In this document: positions 1 to 12,100 of the stretch, piece after piece
Layout: each line of letters starts with the position of its first letter
How positions within the stretch are numbered: the stretch's first letter is position 1
Program-made: the position numbers and the translations under genes
Source of the DNA: Telopea speciosissima
Lineage: Eukaryota; Streptophyta; Magnoliopsida; Proteales; Proteaceae
Direction of reading: 5' to 3'
Assembly (NCBI RefSeq): GCF_018873765.1
Contig: NC_057922.1
Location: forward strand, 15,575,563 to 15,639,562
DNA length: 64,000 bases
Notes under the pieces: model-generated
What the model saw: the letters and a program-made list of their open reading frames with translations, nothing else
Told to the model about the DNA's origin: nothing
Databases searched by the model: none

Positions 1-43
1 TTGGATTTGGATTTTTGAGTCACTTGTCTACTACTAATGTCAG

Positions 44-108
44 GATGGGATGCGGATTTTGCCACTGAGGCATACCGGCAGCAAGTTGAGGCCTTGGCGC
101 AGCGTCAG
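44..108 (+). CDS. PIE1: PIE1 coding exon (first visible)
   Basis: The exon follows an AG at 42-43 and ends before GT at 109-110. Its first two bases finish a codon from an upstream exon outside the window. It reads [19 protein letters not shown], a conserved PIE1 stretch. Confidence 0.88.
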
Positions 109-3100
109 GTTTGTGATTTAAATTTATATGACTTAGTCTTGGGTCCTCTTGGCCACACAGTTGCATTCAATTGTGCTGGTTGATTACATTCTGCTGTGCT
201 TTCCAGTTGATGGAAGAATTGGAGGAAGCTAAAGAGATAGAGAATGCAGAGGACGAAAATTGTGAATATGTGAAGTAAGACTAGCCTGAAATCTTATTTT
301 TTGAATTTCTTTTACTAAGAATGTCTCAGGAAATTATTGTTTCTTTTTTATTATACTTGGGGTTTAGAGAGAGAATGATATGAATATGCCACTTTTTGCA
401 ATTTTTTGCAAAAAGATACTTCTTATTTACTGATAATTAAAACTAAAAAAGAGAAATGAGAATGAGATGTAAAAAGCACAGAAAAGGGACTTGTGCAGAG
501 CCAAAGGGAGACCAAGCCAGCAGGGCTTCTAGATCCCTACGACCATCATACTCAACCATCAACGTACCCTTCCACCATCTGTACTGTAGCTAAAAGCAAA
601 TTCAAACAAATACCTTCACTAAGATTCTGGTCTACATAGCAACTTCCATGATGATGTTTTGAGTTCCTGTCATGACCTTGCTCCTTTTGAAGTCTTTCAT
701 TTTGCTGATGCAGGCCAATTAGATCAGCCTGCGGGTATGGACCCAAATACGAAAAAATCTTTTAAGGGGTGTTAGAGTGTTGGAGAGGGAAATAGGAGTC
801 TCGGGATTAGCATCAGGACTCTGGCGCTAATACCGAGAGATTGCCATCTCTATTTTATTTTATTTGTTGCCTCTTTCCCTTTATACCCCTGTACCCTATT
901 TTGGATATATGAGAGCATATTATAAGTCCTCTCTTTCTAAAGGGAGGTCTGCTTCTTTGGCTCTCACATTCTCTTCTCCTCCTCCTTCCTCCTTTCTCTT
1001 CTATCTCTGTTTTCTACTTCTTTACTAGGGGAAATAGGGAGAGATCTGATGGATATGGGGAAACAGTTCAGATTTAAAGGAGAATAACATAATTTAATTT
1101 ATAAAAATACCATTTGATTAAAAGATCTAGGGAAAATCAGTAGGTTGAAGTGGAGGAGTCAAAAAGAGTGTTGATGGGTGATAAAAGTAGAGAATTTAGG
1201 AGATTATTTTAGATCTATAAAATAGAATTAAGAAACTAAGCAACTGTCGATTTTAAAGAAAAAAGGGAAAACTAAAGATTTTGGTAGAGAAAAAGAGAAA
1301 ATAAAGGTGAGAAAAGAAGAGAAGAGATCACCAACAGTGAGAGAGGAAAAGGGAATAAAGCATGTGTGGGGAGGAAAGAGCCACTTAGGCTATAGAGAAA
1401 TGAAAAAGATTAGGAACAGAGAGCAATGGGGAGAGAGAAATGTAGACATTACACAGAGAGGGACTAGAGAAAAAAAGGTGACGGGAGAGAGAAATGAGGG
1501 AGAGGTTGGAGAGAGAAAGAGTGAAGGGATAGGGAGATAGATGGTGAAATGGACAGGAGGGTTAGAATGGGGGGTGAGCTAGGTGGTTAGCACTTAGCAG
1601 GCATTTGGACCTTTGAGAGGAAGAATGAGAAAGATAAAAGGGTGGTAAGAGTTTTATATGTTTTAGATTGAAATGACAAAATTGCAGCCTTGCATTCAAC
1701 CATGTGCAAGATTAGCTCACTTAAAAATTGAGCACAAAGACAGAAAACTAGTTTTCATAACCCCCCCTTTTTTTTGGCATTTTGAGAAGCATGCCTTTTT
1801 TCTATTTAAAAAAACGGATTCTTGCCTAATAGTTTTTCAAAACAGTTGACTTATCAAACAGTTTTTTTGCGATATGTGACATTACTAGAATCCATCGATT
1901 GGGCCATTTGGGGGAGGGGGTGATTGCATAATAGTAAAAAATTGCAAAAGAATTGTAAAACTTGGACTCCTGATATTTAACATTACTAACAATAGGACTC
2001 TAATTTAGACTAACTTGCTAACCATGTAAGGACCATAAAATAATTTATTTAAACTCAAACGCTCTAGTTGACACTAACTAGAAAGGACTATAATATCAGC
2101 CATCTAAAATTACCAGAACTTGTAATCCCTCCCCCCCATAAAAATAAGAAAAGGCCAATCTACCGTTGAGGCCTTGATTCTATTAAATTGGTCTGATGTA
2201 ATTGGAACAAATCCATGACATCCAATCTGGAATTCTAGGCGCCGCTACATTATTTCATTCAGTCTAAACCTTTCAAAAGCTAATTGGTTCCACCCAAAGA
2301 CGTGCCCTTAAATTATTTTACTGACCTAAATTATGTCATCTGCCTTTTTTAAAGCATGTATTATTGCCTAAAAAATCCTTGACCCGAGGCATTTTCTCCT
2401 CTAAAATGGCATGTGAGCATTACATGAAGGGCTACTTTGGTTGGCCAGATAACAAAAGAAAAGAAAAGAACTGAACAATGAAAAAAAAAAATGAACATTT
2501 AATTTTTGTGGTTGCGTTGAGTTGAGACCCTTTCGCCCCCATCTTCAAAACCTTGCCAAATGTTGAAAAAAAGGTTCAACCAAATTATTCTCTCCCACTT
2601 CATTTCCAACTTAAATTTATTCTTCTCTTTCATTTCCTTGTGAAATGAACACAGCCTATGTGGCCACAAATGCTACTGCTAGTGCCACTTTCTCTGGAAT
2701 AATAAACAAAACGATTGTTATTATTCTTTCCAATTAAGAACTTTAAATGAAGGTAAACAATGTCCACTGACCTTCCTGCAAGATAAAATTCGTAGGAAAT
2801 GAAAGTTATTGACTTTCTGCGGTGGATTTCAGTAGCAGTACTTAAGATGGAATTTCTCACGTCTCCTTTTAGTCTTTGTGGTGTTGGTCTTCAGAACTTG
2901 GTTCTATTTTGAATATATAGTAATTTATATGTCTTCAGAACTAGCTTTACTTCAAAAGTTAAAAAAATATAGGCATTGACAGTTTGCCTTCTGCATGATA
3001 ATCCTAGTCTCCCTAGAAAGAGACTAGCTCTGAATCTCTGATTTGATTGTGCTTTTATTGTTCCAAAATTGAGTATTGGCATCTTTTTACTGTGAGCAGG

Positions 3101-6100
3101 AACGAGCTATGTGAGTCTAAACCCAACTCAAAAAAGAAAACAAAGAAAAAGTTCAAGTCTCTGAAGAGAGGAGCTCTAGCATCAGAATCAGAAGCATTGC
3201 ATGAAGAACCTCTAGTAGAATCCATGATCCTTGATGATGAAGTTAATCATTCAGGGATGCTTACCTATTCAGAAGCAGGGCCACCACATTTACCTGTTCA
3301 GAAAAAACGTAAGAAGGTGCCTGAGGCAGAAGAAGAAAAATCTACAAAGAAAAACTCCAAGAAACTTAAGGCGGCTCCTGTTGGAGTCAAACTTGCGATT
3401 GATTCCAATGCATTTGATAAGCAGCATGATGAAGCAAAAGAGTCAAAAGCAAGTGATGGTGTGGTCGTTGATCCTGATCTTAAGTCAGCAAGCAGGAGCA
3501 AGACAGGAGGGAAAATCTCAATTACTGCCATGCCAGTGAAGCGGGTGATGGTGATCAAACCAGAAAAGCTGAAGAAAAAGGGAAATATTTGGTCAAGAGA
3601 TTGCTTTCCTTCACCAGATTCTTGGTCACCACAGGAAGATGCAATATTGTGTGCCATTGTGCATGAGTATAGTACACACTGGAGTTTAGCCAGTGATGCA
3701 CTATATGGGATGACTGCTGGTGGGTTTTATAGGGGGAGGTTCCGGCATCCTATACATTGTTGTGAGAGGTTCAGAGAACTTTTCCAGAGATATGTTTTGT
3801 TGCCAACAGAGAATCTTAATAATGAGAAGGCTGGCAATGTTGGCTCTGGGAAGGCCCTTCTCAAAGTAACAGAGGTAATGACAAATTCAAGTAGTTACCA
3901 ATGACCAAATAATATTCTTATATTTTTGGTCTTGAGCTAAAAACTATGACCTCATAATTAGTAGTTGTCATGTCTGTTGCTTGCTTTCATCCTTGTTTTC
4001 TGAAGTTCACATCTACTGAAATAGGCACTCATATACTTTGAGCATGCATATGTCCATTAGTCCATCATACCATACCTATCATTTCTGCACATCTGTTTAT
4101 GGTATCACTTATGAGCATGATTGTTCTAGTATGCGGTATAATTCATTGGTACTTGTAAGATGGTATATATCAATCTCAGTTCTATGCATGGTGTACTGAA
4201 GTTGCAAGTGATTATAATTTATCAGTTCTGTTTCCATCCTGTTTCCAGGATGAGGCTGTACATTTTTTTTTTTTTGAGAGAAGGTAAGTGAAGACTACAT
4301 ATTTATAGGATCATTTAAACTACCCTTTTAGTTTTTCTTTTTCTAAATGAATATCAATTTTATTACCTAAACAACTGAAGTCTGCCAAGCTAGAGAAGAG
4401 TACAAGATGTATAAATAAACAGACTAGTAAACCTTTATATTTTTCTGCTGAAAGGTGAGCGATTAATAGTAATAAAAAGAAACAATGTACATGGATAAAT
4501 GACAAGGTCTACCTCGGATCTAAAGATACATGATAATGTAGTCCTAGGTAGGAGTAGTCCCACTACGAATTAGGGTAATAGGATCACCAAACTAGGCTGG
4601 CCGATTGGGACCGCTTAGGCTAATTAGGGCAGAATTAGGGTTAGGGTTAGGGTTTCGAGCTAGGGTTTTATTTGGTAATGATGTGCAGGTTTTTAGGAGT
4701 CTATTGGTGTAGGTTTAGATTGATTTGGATGAAGTTGGAAATTTGGGGTTTCAGGTTAGAGACCTTGTAAAAATGGAGTGTTTCAGGATCTAGGGTTTAG
4801 GGTTTTGATGGACAGATTGGGTTGCAACTGAGATCAAGTGGAGGGATAAGGCTGGACAGATTTTAGAGTGAGGCTAGGGTTATGGGAACCGATTAGGGTT
4901 AAGTGGAGGATTAAGAAGAGGAATGAAATTGCAAAATTATAAAACTACTTACTTGAATTAACACTGATCTCCAACAGTAGCAGATTGAAGAAAAGCTAAG
5001 AGAGGACCTCCCGATCTACAAGATGCAAGGAGTCGATTGGAGATCCACCAATCCCTTCACCTTGATATTACTCACAAGGCAACCTAGATATTACTCACAA
5101 GGCACACTCACGATGGAGCAAAGGCAGCAACAAAGGCAGCAAGCATAAAGCTAAGTTTTTATTAATCAAAATTCGTATTCAATGCTGGGCCCCCTTACAA
5201 ACTTATATGGAAGACTCAAAAATAGACTTTGACACTAAAATGGAATGGCTTAACCCTATCCCTAACCTATTAGGTAACTTAAACTGACTAGGAAACTAGA
5301 ATACTAAAGGAAATAGACTCAAAACATGACTGGACTTATAGAGTCCTAATCCAGCCCAACTTACATCACATGACCACTTAAGTTGTCACATGACCACTTA
5401 ACCAAGTCACATGATCACTTAAATTGAACTAGTTGGATGCAACCAATTTGAACCGGTTCAATTAAAAAACATAAAAATAAACTAAGTATTGGGCTAATCC
5501 CGTATGCAACCTATATACCCTTAGTTTAGGCTCATTAAAGTGGCCTAATACATAGAAAACCCTTGGGAACAAAGGCCCAACATGTATATAACCCAACCCT
5601 AGACTTATTCCCAATGAAACAAGCCCTATTTGGTGATGAATCTGCATCAACTCTCCCCAACTTGAAAAAATTCGTCCTCGAATTTTGTAGTGATGAGGGG
5701 GAATCAACATGTGATCGGCAGCTTTGACCATCCCCAAACAAAATTCCGGTGAAGTAGGAACATTGGGGATAAAATCTCCAAGGCGTGGAGCTTTCTCTTT
5801 GAAGAACCATGGTGGCATAACAAACTCTATGTGTTCTTTCTTTGAATCAGCAGCAACTGTCAATGTCTCGGCCATAGAGCCTTCAGTGTTAGCAACCTTC
5901 TCATCTAATGCATGAGACACAAGCTCCACCTCTTCAAGAACAACATCTTGAAGGTCATTGTTTTCCTTTGGAATGCTCTCAATAAACTTTTCATCTTCTA
6001 TTGTTTCAGCTTTGTCTACTTTGTTCTCTTTAATGTATACCTCTTCAGTACAATCTTCTACAATTGTGTTTTGGACCTACACATCAATTTGATGGCCGAG

Positions 6101-9100
6101 CTTCTCAATTATGATCTCAACTACTGGTGCAACTTGGTCTACTTGAATTTCTTTAGCTATCAGTTCTTGAATCTCTTCAAGACAAACCACCTTTGTAGAA
6201 TCTTCAGTTGGTGCATCCGCCATTGGTGAAACTTCAAACACAGTCGATGCCACTTGCATTTGAGTTGACATGTTCGGCAGTCCCTGTGGCTGTACAGTCG
6301 ATGTGGTCACCTTTGGTTGTAACCTTTTCAGAGTAAACAAATGGTATAGACGGTGTCGATCAGGTAGGACACACGAGTTGTTTTTAGGTTCAATCCAACC
6401 TTGTCGCTCGTCCAACCAATTATAACCTACTGCAATAACACTCCTTGGAGATGGTACCGGCTTACACCAAGCACAGTCAGAGTATGAGGAACACCCAAAT
6501 TCAACAAAGACTTTACCTGTAGGCATGATGCAAATTTCTCTTGATTGGGACAACATATCCACCATGGATTGTGAAATAATGTTGTTACATCACCTCTCAT
6601 CAACAACTAATATGGTTGTGCTCCCATTGGGTAGACAAACTTGGGTCTTGAAAAAGAAGGGAGGTGGGTCTTTCGAGGCTTGGTTGGAGCTTCCCTCCAC
6701 CATAGCTCTGATACCAATATAATGTAGTCCTAGGTAGGAGTAGTCCCACTAGGAACCGGGGTAATAGGATCACCAAACAAGGCTGGCCGATTAGGACAAC
6801 TTAGGCTAATTAGGGCAGAATTAGGGTTAGGGTTAGGGTTTCGAGCTAGGGTTTTATTTGGTAATGATGTGCAGGTTTTTAGGAGTCTATTGGTGTAGGT
6901 TTAGATTGATTTGGATGAAGTTGGAAATCTAGGGTTTCGGGTTAGAGGCCTTGTAAAAATGGAGTGTTTCAGGATCTAGGGTTTAGGGTTTTGATGGACA
7001 GATTGGGTTGCAACTGAGATCAAGTGGAGGGATAAGGCTGGACAGATTTTAGAGTGAGGCTAGTGTTATGGGAACCGATTAGGGTTAAGTGGAGGATTAA
7101 GAAGAGGAATGAAATTGCATAATTATAAAACTACTTACTTGAATTAACACTGATCTCCAACAGTAGCAGATTGAAGAAAAGCTAAGAGAGGACCTCCCAA
7201 TCTACAAGATGCAAGGAGTCGATCGAAGATCCACCAATCCCTTCTAATGTAGTCCTAGGTAGGTAGGAGACCTACTAGGAGCCAAACAACAGGATCAATC
7301 GCAAAAGGGGTTGCTGGTTCGAATGGACAGCACTAGGATTTAGGTTAATTCTAGGGTTTAGGATGGAAATTTGGGAATGGGTCTTATATGGCTTTAATAT
7401 GCAGGTCTAGGGGGTTATTATGGGATAAAAATAATTGGATTTGGGAAGGTTTTAAAATTCTGCAATTCTGGACAGAATTTGTCCAGAATTGAGTTGCAGG
7501 TTTTGGGTTTAATGGAGTGGAGGAATGGAGGGGATATAGTGGGGATTATGGACTGGGTTTAAGGTCGAATGTAGGGAGAGGTGTGGGGGATATAGGCTGG
7601 AAGTATGGTTCGAAATTGATGGCCAGATCTGTAGTTATAAGGGAGTCCTAGTTGAAGTAGGAGTTGTAAGTTTAATAGAGATTAGGGTTTGATGGATCGA
7701 AGGGGAAGGTGGATTAGATCTAAGGGAAGGATAATGGCTGGGTAGAAGAAGGTTTTTAAACAAGGTGCAGGTTCAAACTTACTGTAATGCAGAAACAATG
7801 GCAGCAGCTTGATATCTTGAAAGAACCTCCCGATCTTCACAATGCAAGGAGTCGTAGGAGTCCACCCACCCTATCCACCTTGAGATCCACAAGGATATAC
7901 ACTCACAAAGAGCAGCAGCAATTGCAGCAAGCATAAAGCTAATTTTTATTAATCAAATTCGTATGTAATGCTGGCCTTCCTTACAAACTTATATAGAAGA
8001 CTCAAAAATAGACTTAGACACTAAAAAGGAATGGCCTAACCCTATCCCTAACCTATAGGTAACTTAAACTGACTAGGAAACTAGAATACTAAAGGAAATA
8101 GACTCAAAACATGGCTGGACTTATAGAATCCTAATCCAGCCCAACTTACATCACATGACCGCTTAACCAAGTCACATGATCACTTAAATTGAACAAATTG
8201 GATGCAACCAATTTGAACCGGTTCAATTACAAAACATAAAAATAAACTAAGTATTGGGCTAATTCCGTATGTAACCTATATACCCATATTTTAGGCCCAT
8301 AAAAGTGGCCTATTACATTAGAAACCCAAGGGATCAAATGCCCAACATGTATGTAACCCAACCCTAGACTTATTCCCAATGAAACAAGCCCTATTTGGTG
8401 ATGAATCTGCATCACTTTCACCTTGATATCACTCACAAGTAGGGGTGTCAATGGGTCGGGTTGGGTCGGGCCTGCCTAAACCTTGACCTGACCCTAGAGG
8501 CCTTAACCTAAACCCTGACCCTGACCCAACACTGGCAGGGCCAAGAAACACTCAACCCTGACCTGGCAGGGTTTTCCCTAACCCGACCTGACCCGACCCG
8601 ACCCTAATAGGGTCGGGTAGGGTCGGGTTGGCCCTGATTGACCTTGTCCCTGATGATGTGTGGGAGAGTGGAGGGAGAGAGATGAAGTGAAACCCTCAAC
8701 CTCAACAACCCTTCAAACTTCACTTCAAACCTCTCAAATCTCTCAATCCAATTTCCAAACCAGAAGAAAATCCAAGAAACAAAGTGTACAGACAGAAAAA
8801 TCGGCTCCATGGAAGTGGGACGGGAGGCGGAGCGGCCAGGGAGAGTGGGTGACGGAGTGGTAGACCTAGTGGTTGGAGTGAGGATGAAGAGTGATGGGCA
8901 TCAGGGCGGTGCCGCCAGTCAATAAAGAGATGGTCCTTGCCCAAGTCTCCCACACCGTGCTCGAAGGACACGATGTCTCCTGCATCAAGCTTCTTCTCCT
9001 TCACGAACCGGCTCCAACCTTTAGTCATCACATAGCTCTGGCTGCTGTTCCAGAAGGAATATCGGAAGCGCCATGGTTTGTCGTTGCGATTTTCGAAGCT

Positions 9101-12100
9101 CAACAGAAGTCCCTTCTCGTTGATGGTAGAGTCCAGTGGAAAGTACTTCTCGGCATGCAGAGGAAAAGAGATGGGGTTTGGGGATGGCGGATGAAGGGAA
9201 AGAGAAGGGAAAGAGTTTTAAAATCGAGGGTTTTGAGTGTTTTTTTTTTTAATTTTTTGTTAGGATAAAGAATAATATAATATATATAAATATCTATATA
9301 TCTATATATTTATTTATAAACAATTCAGGGTTGGGCAGGGCCGGGCCGGGCTCAACCCGAGGCCTAAACCCGATCCTGACCTGACCCTGCCAGGGTCAAG
9401 CTACTCCTAAACCCTAACCCGCCCTTCGGGCTGAAAAATCAGGGTCGGGTCGGGTCGGGTCCGGGCTCAGGGCGGGTTCGGGCCGAGCGGGCTTTATTGA
9501 CACCCCTACTCACAAGGCAACCTTGATATTACTCACAAGGCACACTTACGATGGAGCAAAGGCAGCAACAAAGGCAACAAGCATAAAGCTAAGTTTTTAT
9601 TAATCAAAATTCGTATTTAATGCTGGCCCCCTTTACAAACTTATATAGAAGACTCAAAAATAGACTTAGACACTAAAAAAGAATGGCCTAACCCTATCCC
9701 TAATCTATTAGGTAACTTAAACTGACTAGGAAACTAGAATACTAAAGGAAATAAACTCAAAACATGACTGGACTTATAGAGTCCTAATCCAGCCCAACTT
9801 ACATCACATGACCACTTAAGTTGTCACATGACCACTTAACCAAGTCACATGATCACTTAAATTGAACCAGTTGGATGCAACCAATTTGAACCGGTTCAAT
9901 TAAAAAACATAAAAATAAACTAAGTATTGGACTAATCCCGTATGCAACCTATATACCCCTAGTTTAGGCTCATTAAAGTGGCCTCATACATAGAAAACCC
10001 TTGGGAACAAAGGCCCAACATGTATATAACCCAACCCTAGACTTATTCCCAATGAAACAAGCCCTATTTGGTGATGAATCTGCATCACATGAGCAAAACT
10101 AGCAAGAATTAATCACCTTTGGCACTGCCATCAATAGTTAATCGTACTAAAGTCTAACAAAATCTATGCCAAGGTCTGGACGTAGGATCCCATTCTAAGT
10201 CATCTGCATTTGATGGAGGAGATGATGCCCAATAAAAGTCTGCTCCCGAGTAATGCGGACTAAAGATAGAATCTAAGATTCCACTATGGCTGAATAAATT
10301 TTCAAGAAGAAGTTTGGGATTGTATTTCCGAAATCAAGGTTGAAGAATTAGTTTCAACCACTGTTATTTCCAGTGCTTTCAAGCTGCGATCTCTGCTTAA
10401 CATAGTTGTCATGGCATTTAGGCGACCCAAGGCGATTATGCTGCTGAATGATTAGAGTTAATCCCATGAGACATGGCAAAGGAACATATAGGTCTACAAT
10501 CATGATCTCTAAAAAAACCTCCACTACCAGGATGATCTGGATTCCCTTTAGAAACCCCGTCAATATTGATTTTAACCCAATTAGAATCCAGAGGGGACTG
10601 CACGATCTCCTTAACAACAGAAATCTCTAGCATTCTTTTTTTTTTAATACATGTAAGAACAAATAAAAAGGATATGACCTTGGATTCACCACCAAAGGTC
10701 TGCGGGAATGGAATCACCACTAAACCCTACCTATTGCTTTACCACAATAGGGCTGGAGCTGCATCACCACAGTCCAAGAAACACAATCACCACTGACCCA
10801 AAGAGGCAAAAGCCAAATTTCTCAATCACTCAAAATCATAGGGCATGCATTCCCCTTGCTTGCATTTATAAAATTAGAGGCTGTGATACAAGAAAAAGTT
10901 TTGGCTACTAAGTAGCTTACAAAATAACAACTCTAGAAAGAAAAACAAAAGAAAGAAACTTTCTAGAAAGAAGATATAGTTGCTAAAATACAAAAAAGGA
11001 AAGAAACAGAAAATAGTAACAACTAAGTAGCTATTGACAAACAACTAAGACCAATACAAAAAGTAGAAACTAAAGTAGTAGTAATAGATCTAACAGAATA
11101 TTCCAGCAATCTTGTAGATAAATCTTCTCTTCACACAAATCACATGGGGCCACACGAATTTTCATTCAATCTTCTAGAATATCTCCATGTATATTTCCTC
11201 CAAATCTTCTAAAATCAATAATACACCAAAATAGAAACTAATTACTTAATCCTGTATACGACTCAAATCCCTAATAGAAACTAATTACTTAATCCCTAAT
11301 ATTGCTCAGAGAGCGGGCCTTGGTGCAATGGTAAGGGTGCTCCATTGTGACCAAGTGATCACAGGTTCGAGTCTGGAAACAGCCTCTGCAAAAACAGGGG
11401 TTAGGTTGCGTACATTATGACCCTCCCCAGAGCCCGCAGTGGCGGGAGCCTCATGCACTGGGTGCGCCCTTTTATGATTGGATTATTACAATGGTAAACC
11501 CAAAAATACCAAGCCCATGGGCCATGTCCCATATAACCATTGGGCTCTCAAATTAAGCGGTACTTAAAACAGAACTTAAACCATAGGTTTAGTTGGAACC
11601 AATAAACTAAACCAAACTAAAACAACAGTCTCATCTTCTCTTCTGGCTGGAATTTTGCATCAGAAAAGCTCAGTGATTATGCTCTCTCCATTTCTCCAAA
11701 AGGCAAAGAGTCATCGAACATTTCATAACATCTCCAAAGCTCTATGAAAATGGATCTTCTGCCATCCTTGTAATAGCTGCTGCACATTACAAAAAACAAA
11801 ACCACCAAGGCCAAAAACTTGAAATTAGATCCCCCAAGCTTTGTTAGTGAATGAGCATGAACAAAAAGTGTGATTAAGGTCTTCACTATGCATGTCATAA
11901 TGAACTGTTGTGATTTGAGAATAATGGCTTGTGACTAATTGATCACAACCCTTCTTTATTTATAATAGACGAGAGAACATTCTAGAATAGGAACAAGGAC
12001 ATAAATACCCCTAGGACAAAATTACCCTTGAACCCATTTTACAACACTGCCCCTCAAGTTGGTGCATAAATGTCAAACATGCCTAGCTTGCTAACAATAT

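Larger units (their letters stand above)
4534..10087 (-). mobile_element. Non-autonomous LTR retrotransposon, TSD CATGA
   Basis: Bounded by CATGA at 4529-4533 and 10088-10092. The left LTR (4534-5649) and right LTR (6720-7244, 8415-8439 and 9509-10087, split by later insertions) are near-identical. LTR ends are TAATG and GCATCA on the plus strand. On the minus strand, a tRNA-Met-type primer binding site lies at 6705-6717 and a purine tract at 5650-5663, so transcription runs leftward. The internal region is only 1.07 kb and encodes no protease, reverse transcriptase or integrase; it would need enzymes in trans. Sequence likeness of the LTRs indicates a fairly recent insertion. Confidence 0.85.
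6720..10087 (-). repeat. 5' LTR, interrupted by a solo LTR and a hAT-type element
   Basis: LTR sequence runs 6720-7244, then resumes at 8415-8439 and 9509-10087. The breaks match insertions with their own target duplications. When these are removed the LTR aligns with 4534-5649 throughout. Confidence 0.82.

Noticed and set aside
1307-1540. 77-codon Arg/Glu/Lys-rich open frame
   Set aside because: It is a translation of a purine-rich GA tract inside a PIE1 intron; such tracts lack stops in one frame and no domain is present.
4630-4670. Telomere-like TTAGGG/TTTAGGG words (also at 6823-6860)
   Set aside because: Only a few repeats, present in both LTR copies at equal positions, so they belong to the LTR and not to an interstitial telomere.
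11309-11400. tRNA-like A and B boxes
   Set aside because: The cloverleaf cannot be completed and the conserved Au-SINE tail follows, so it is a SINE head and not a tRNA gene.
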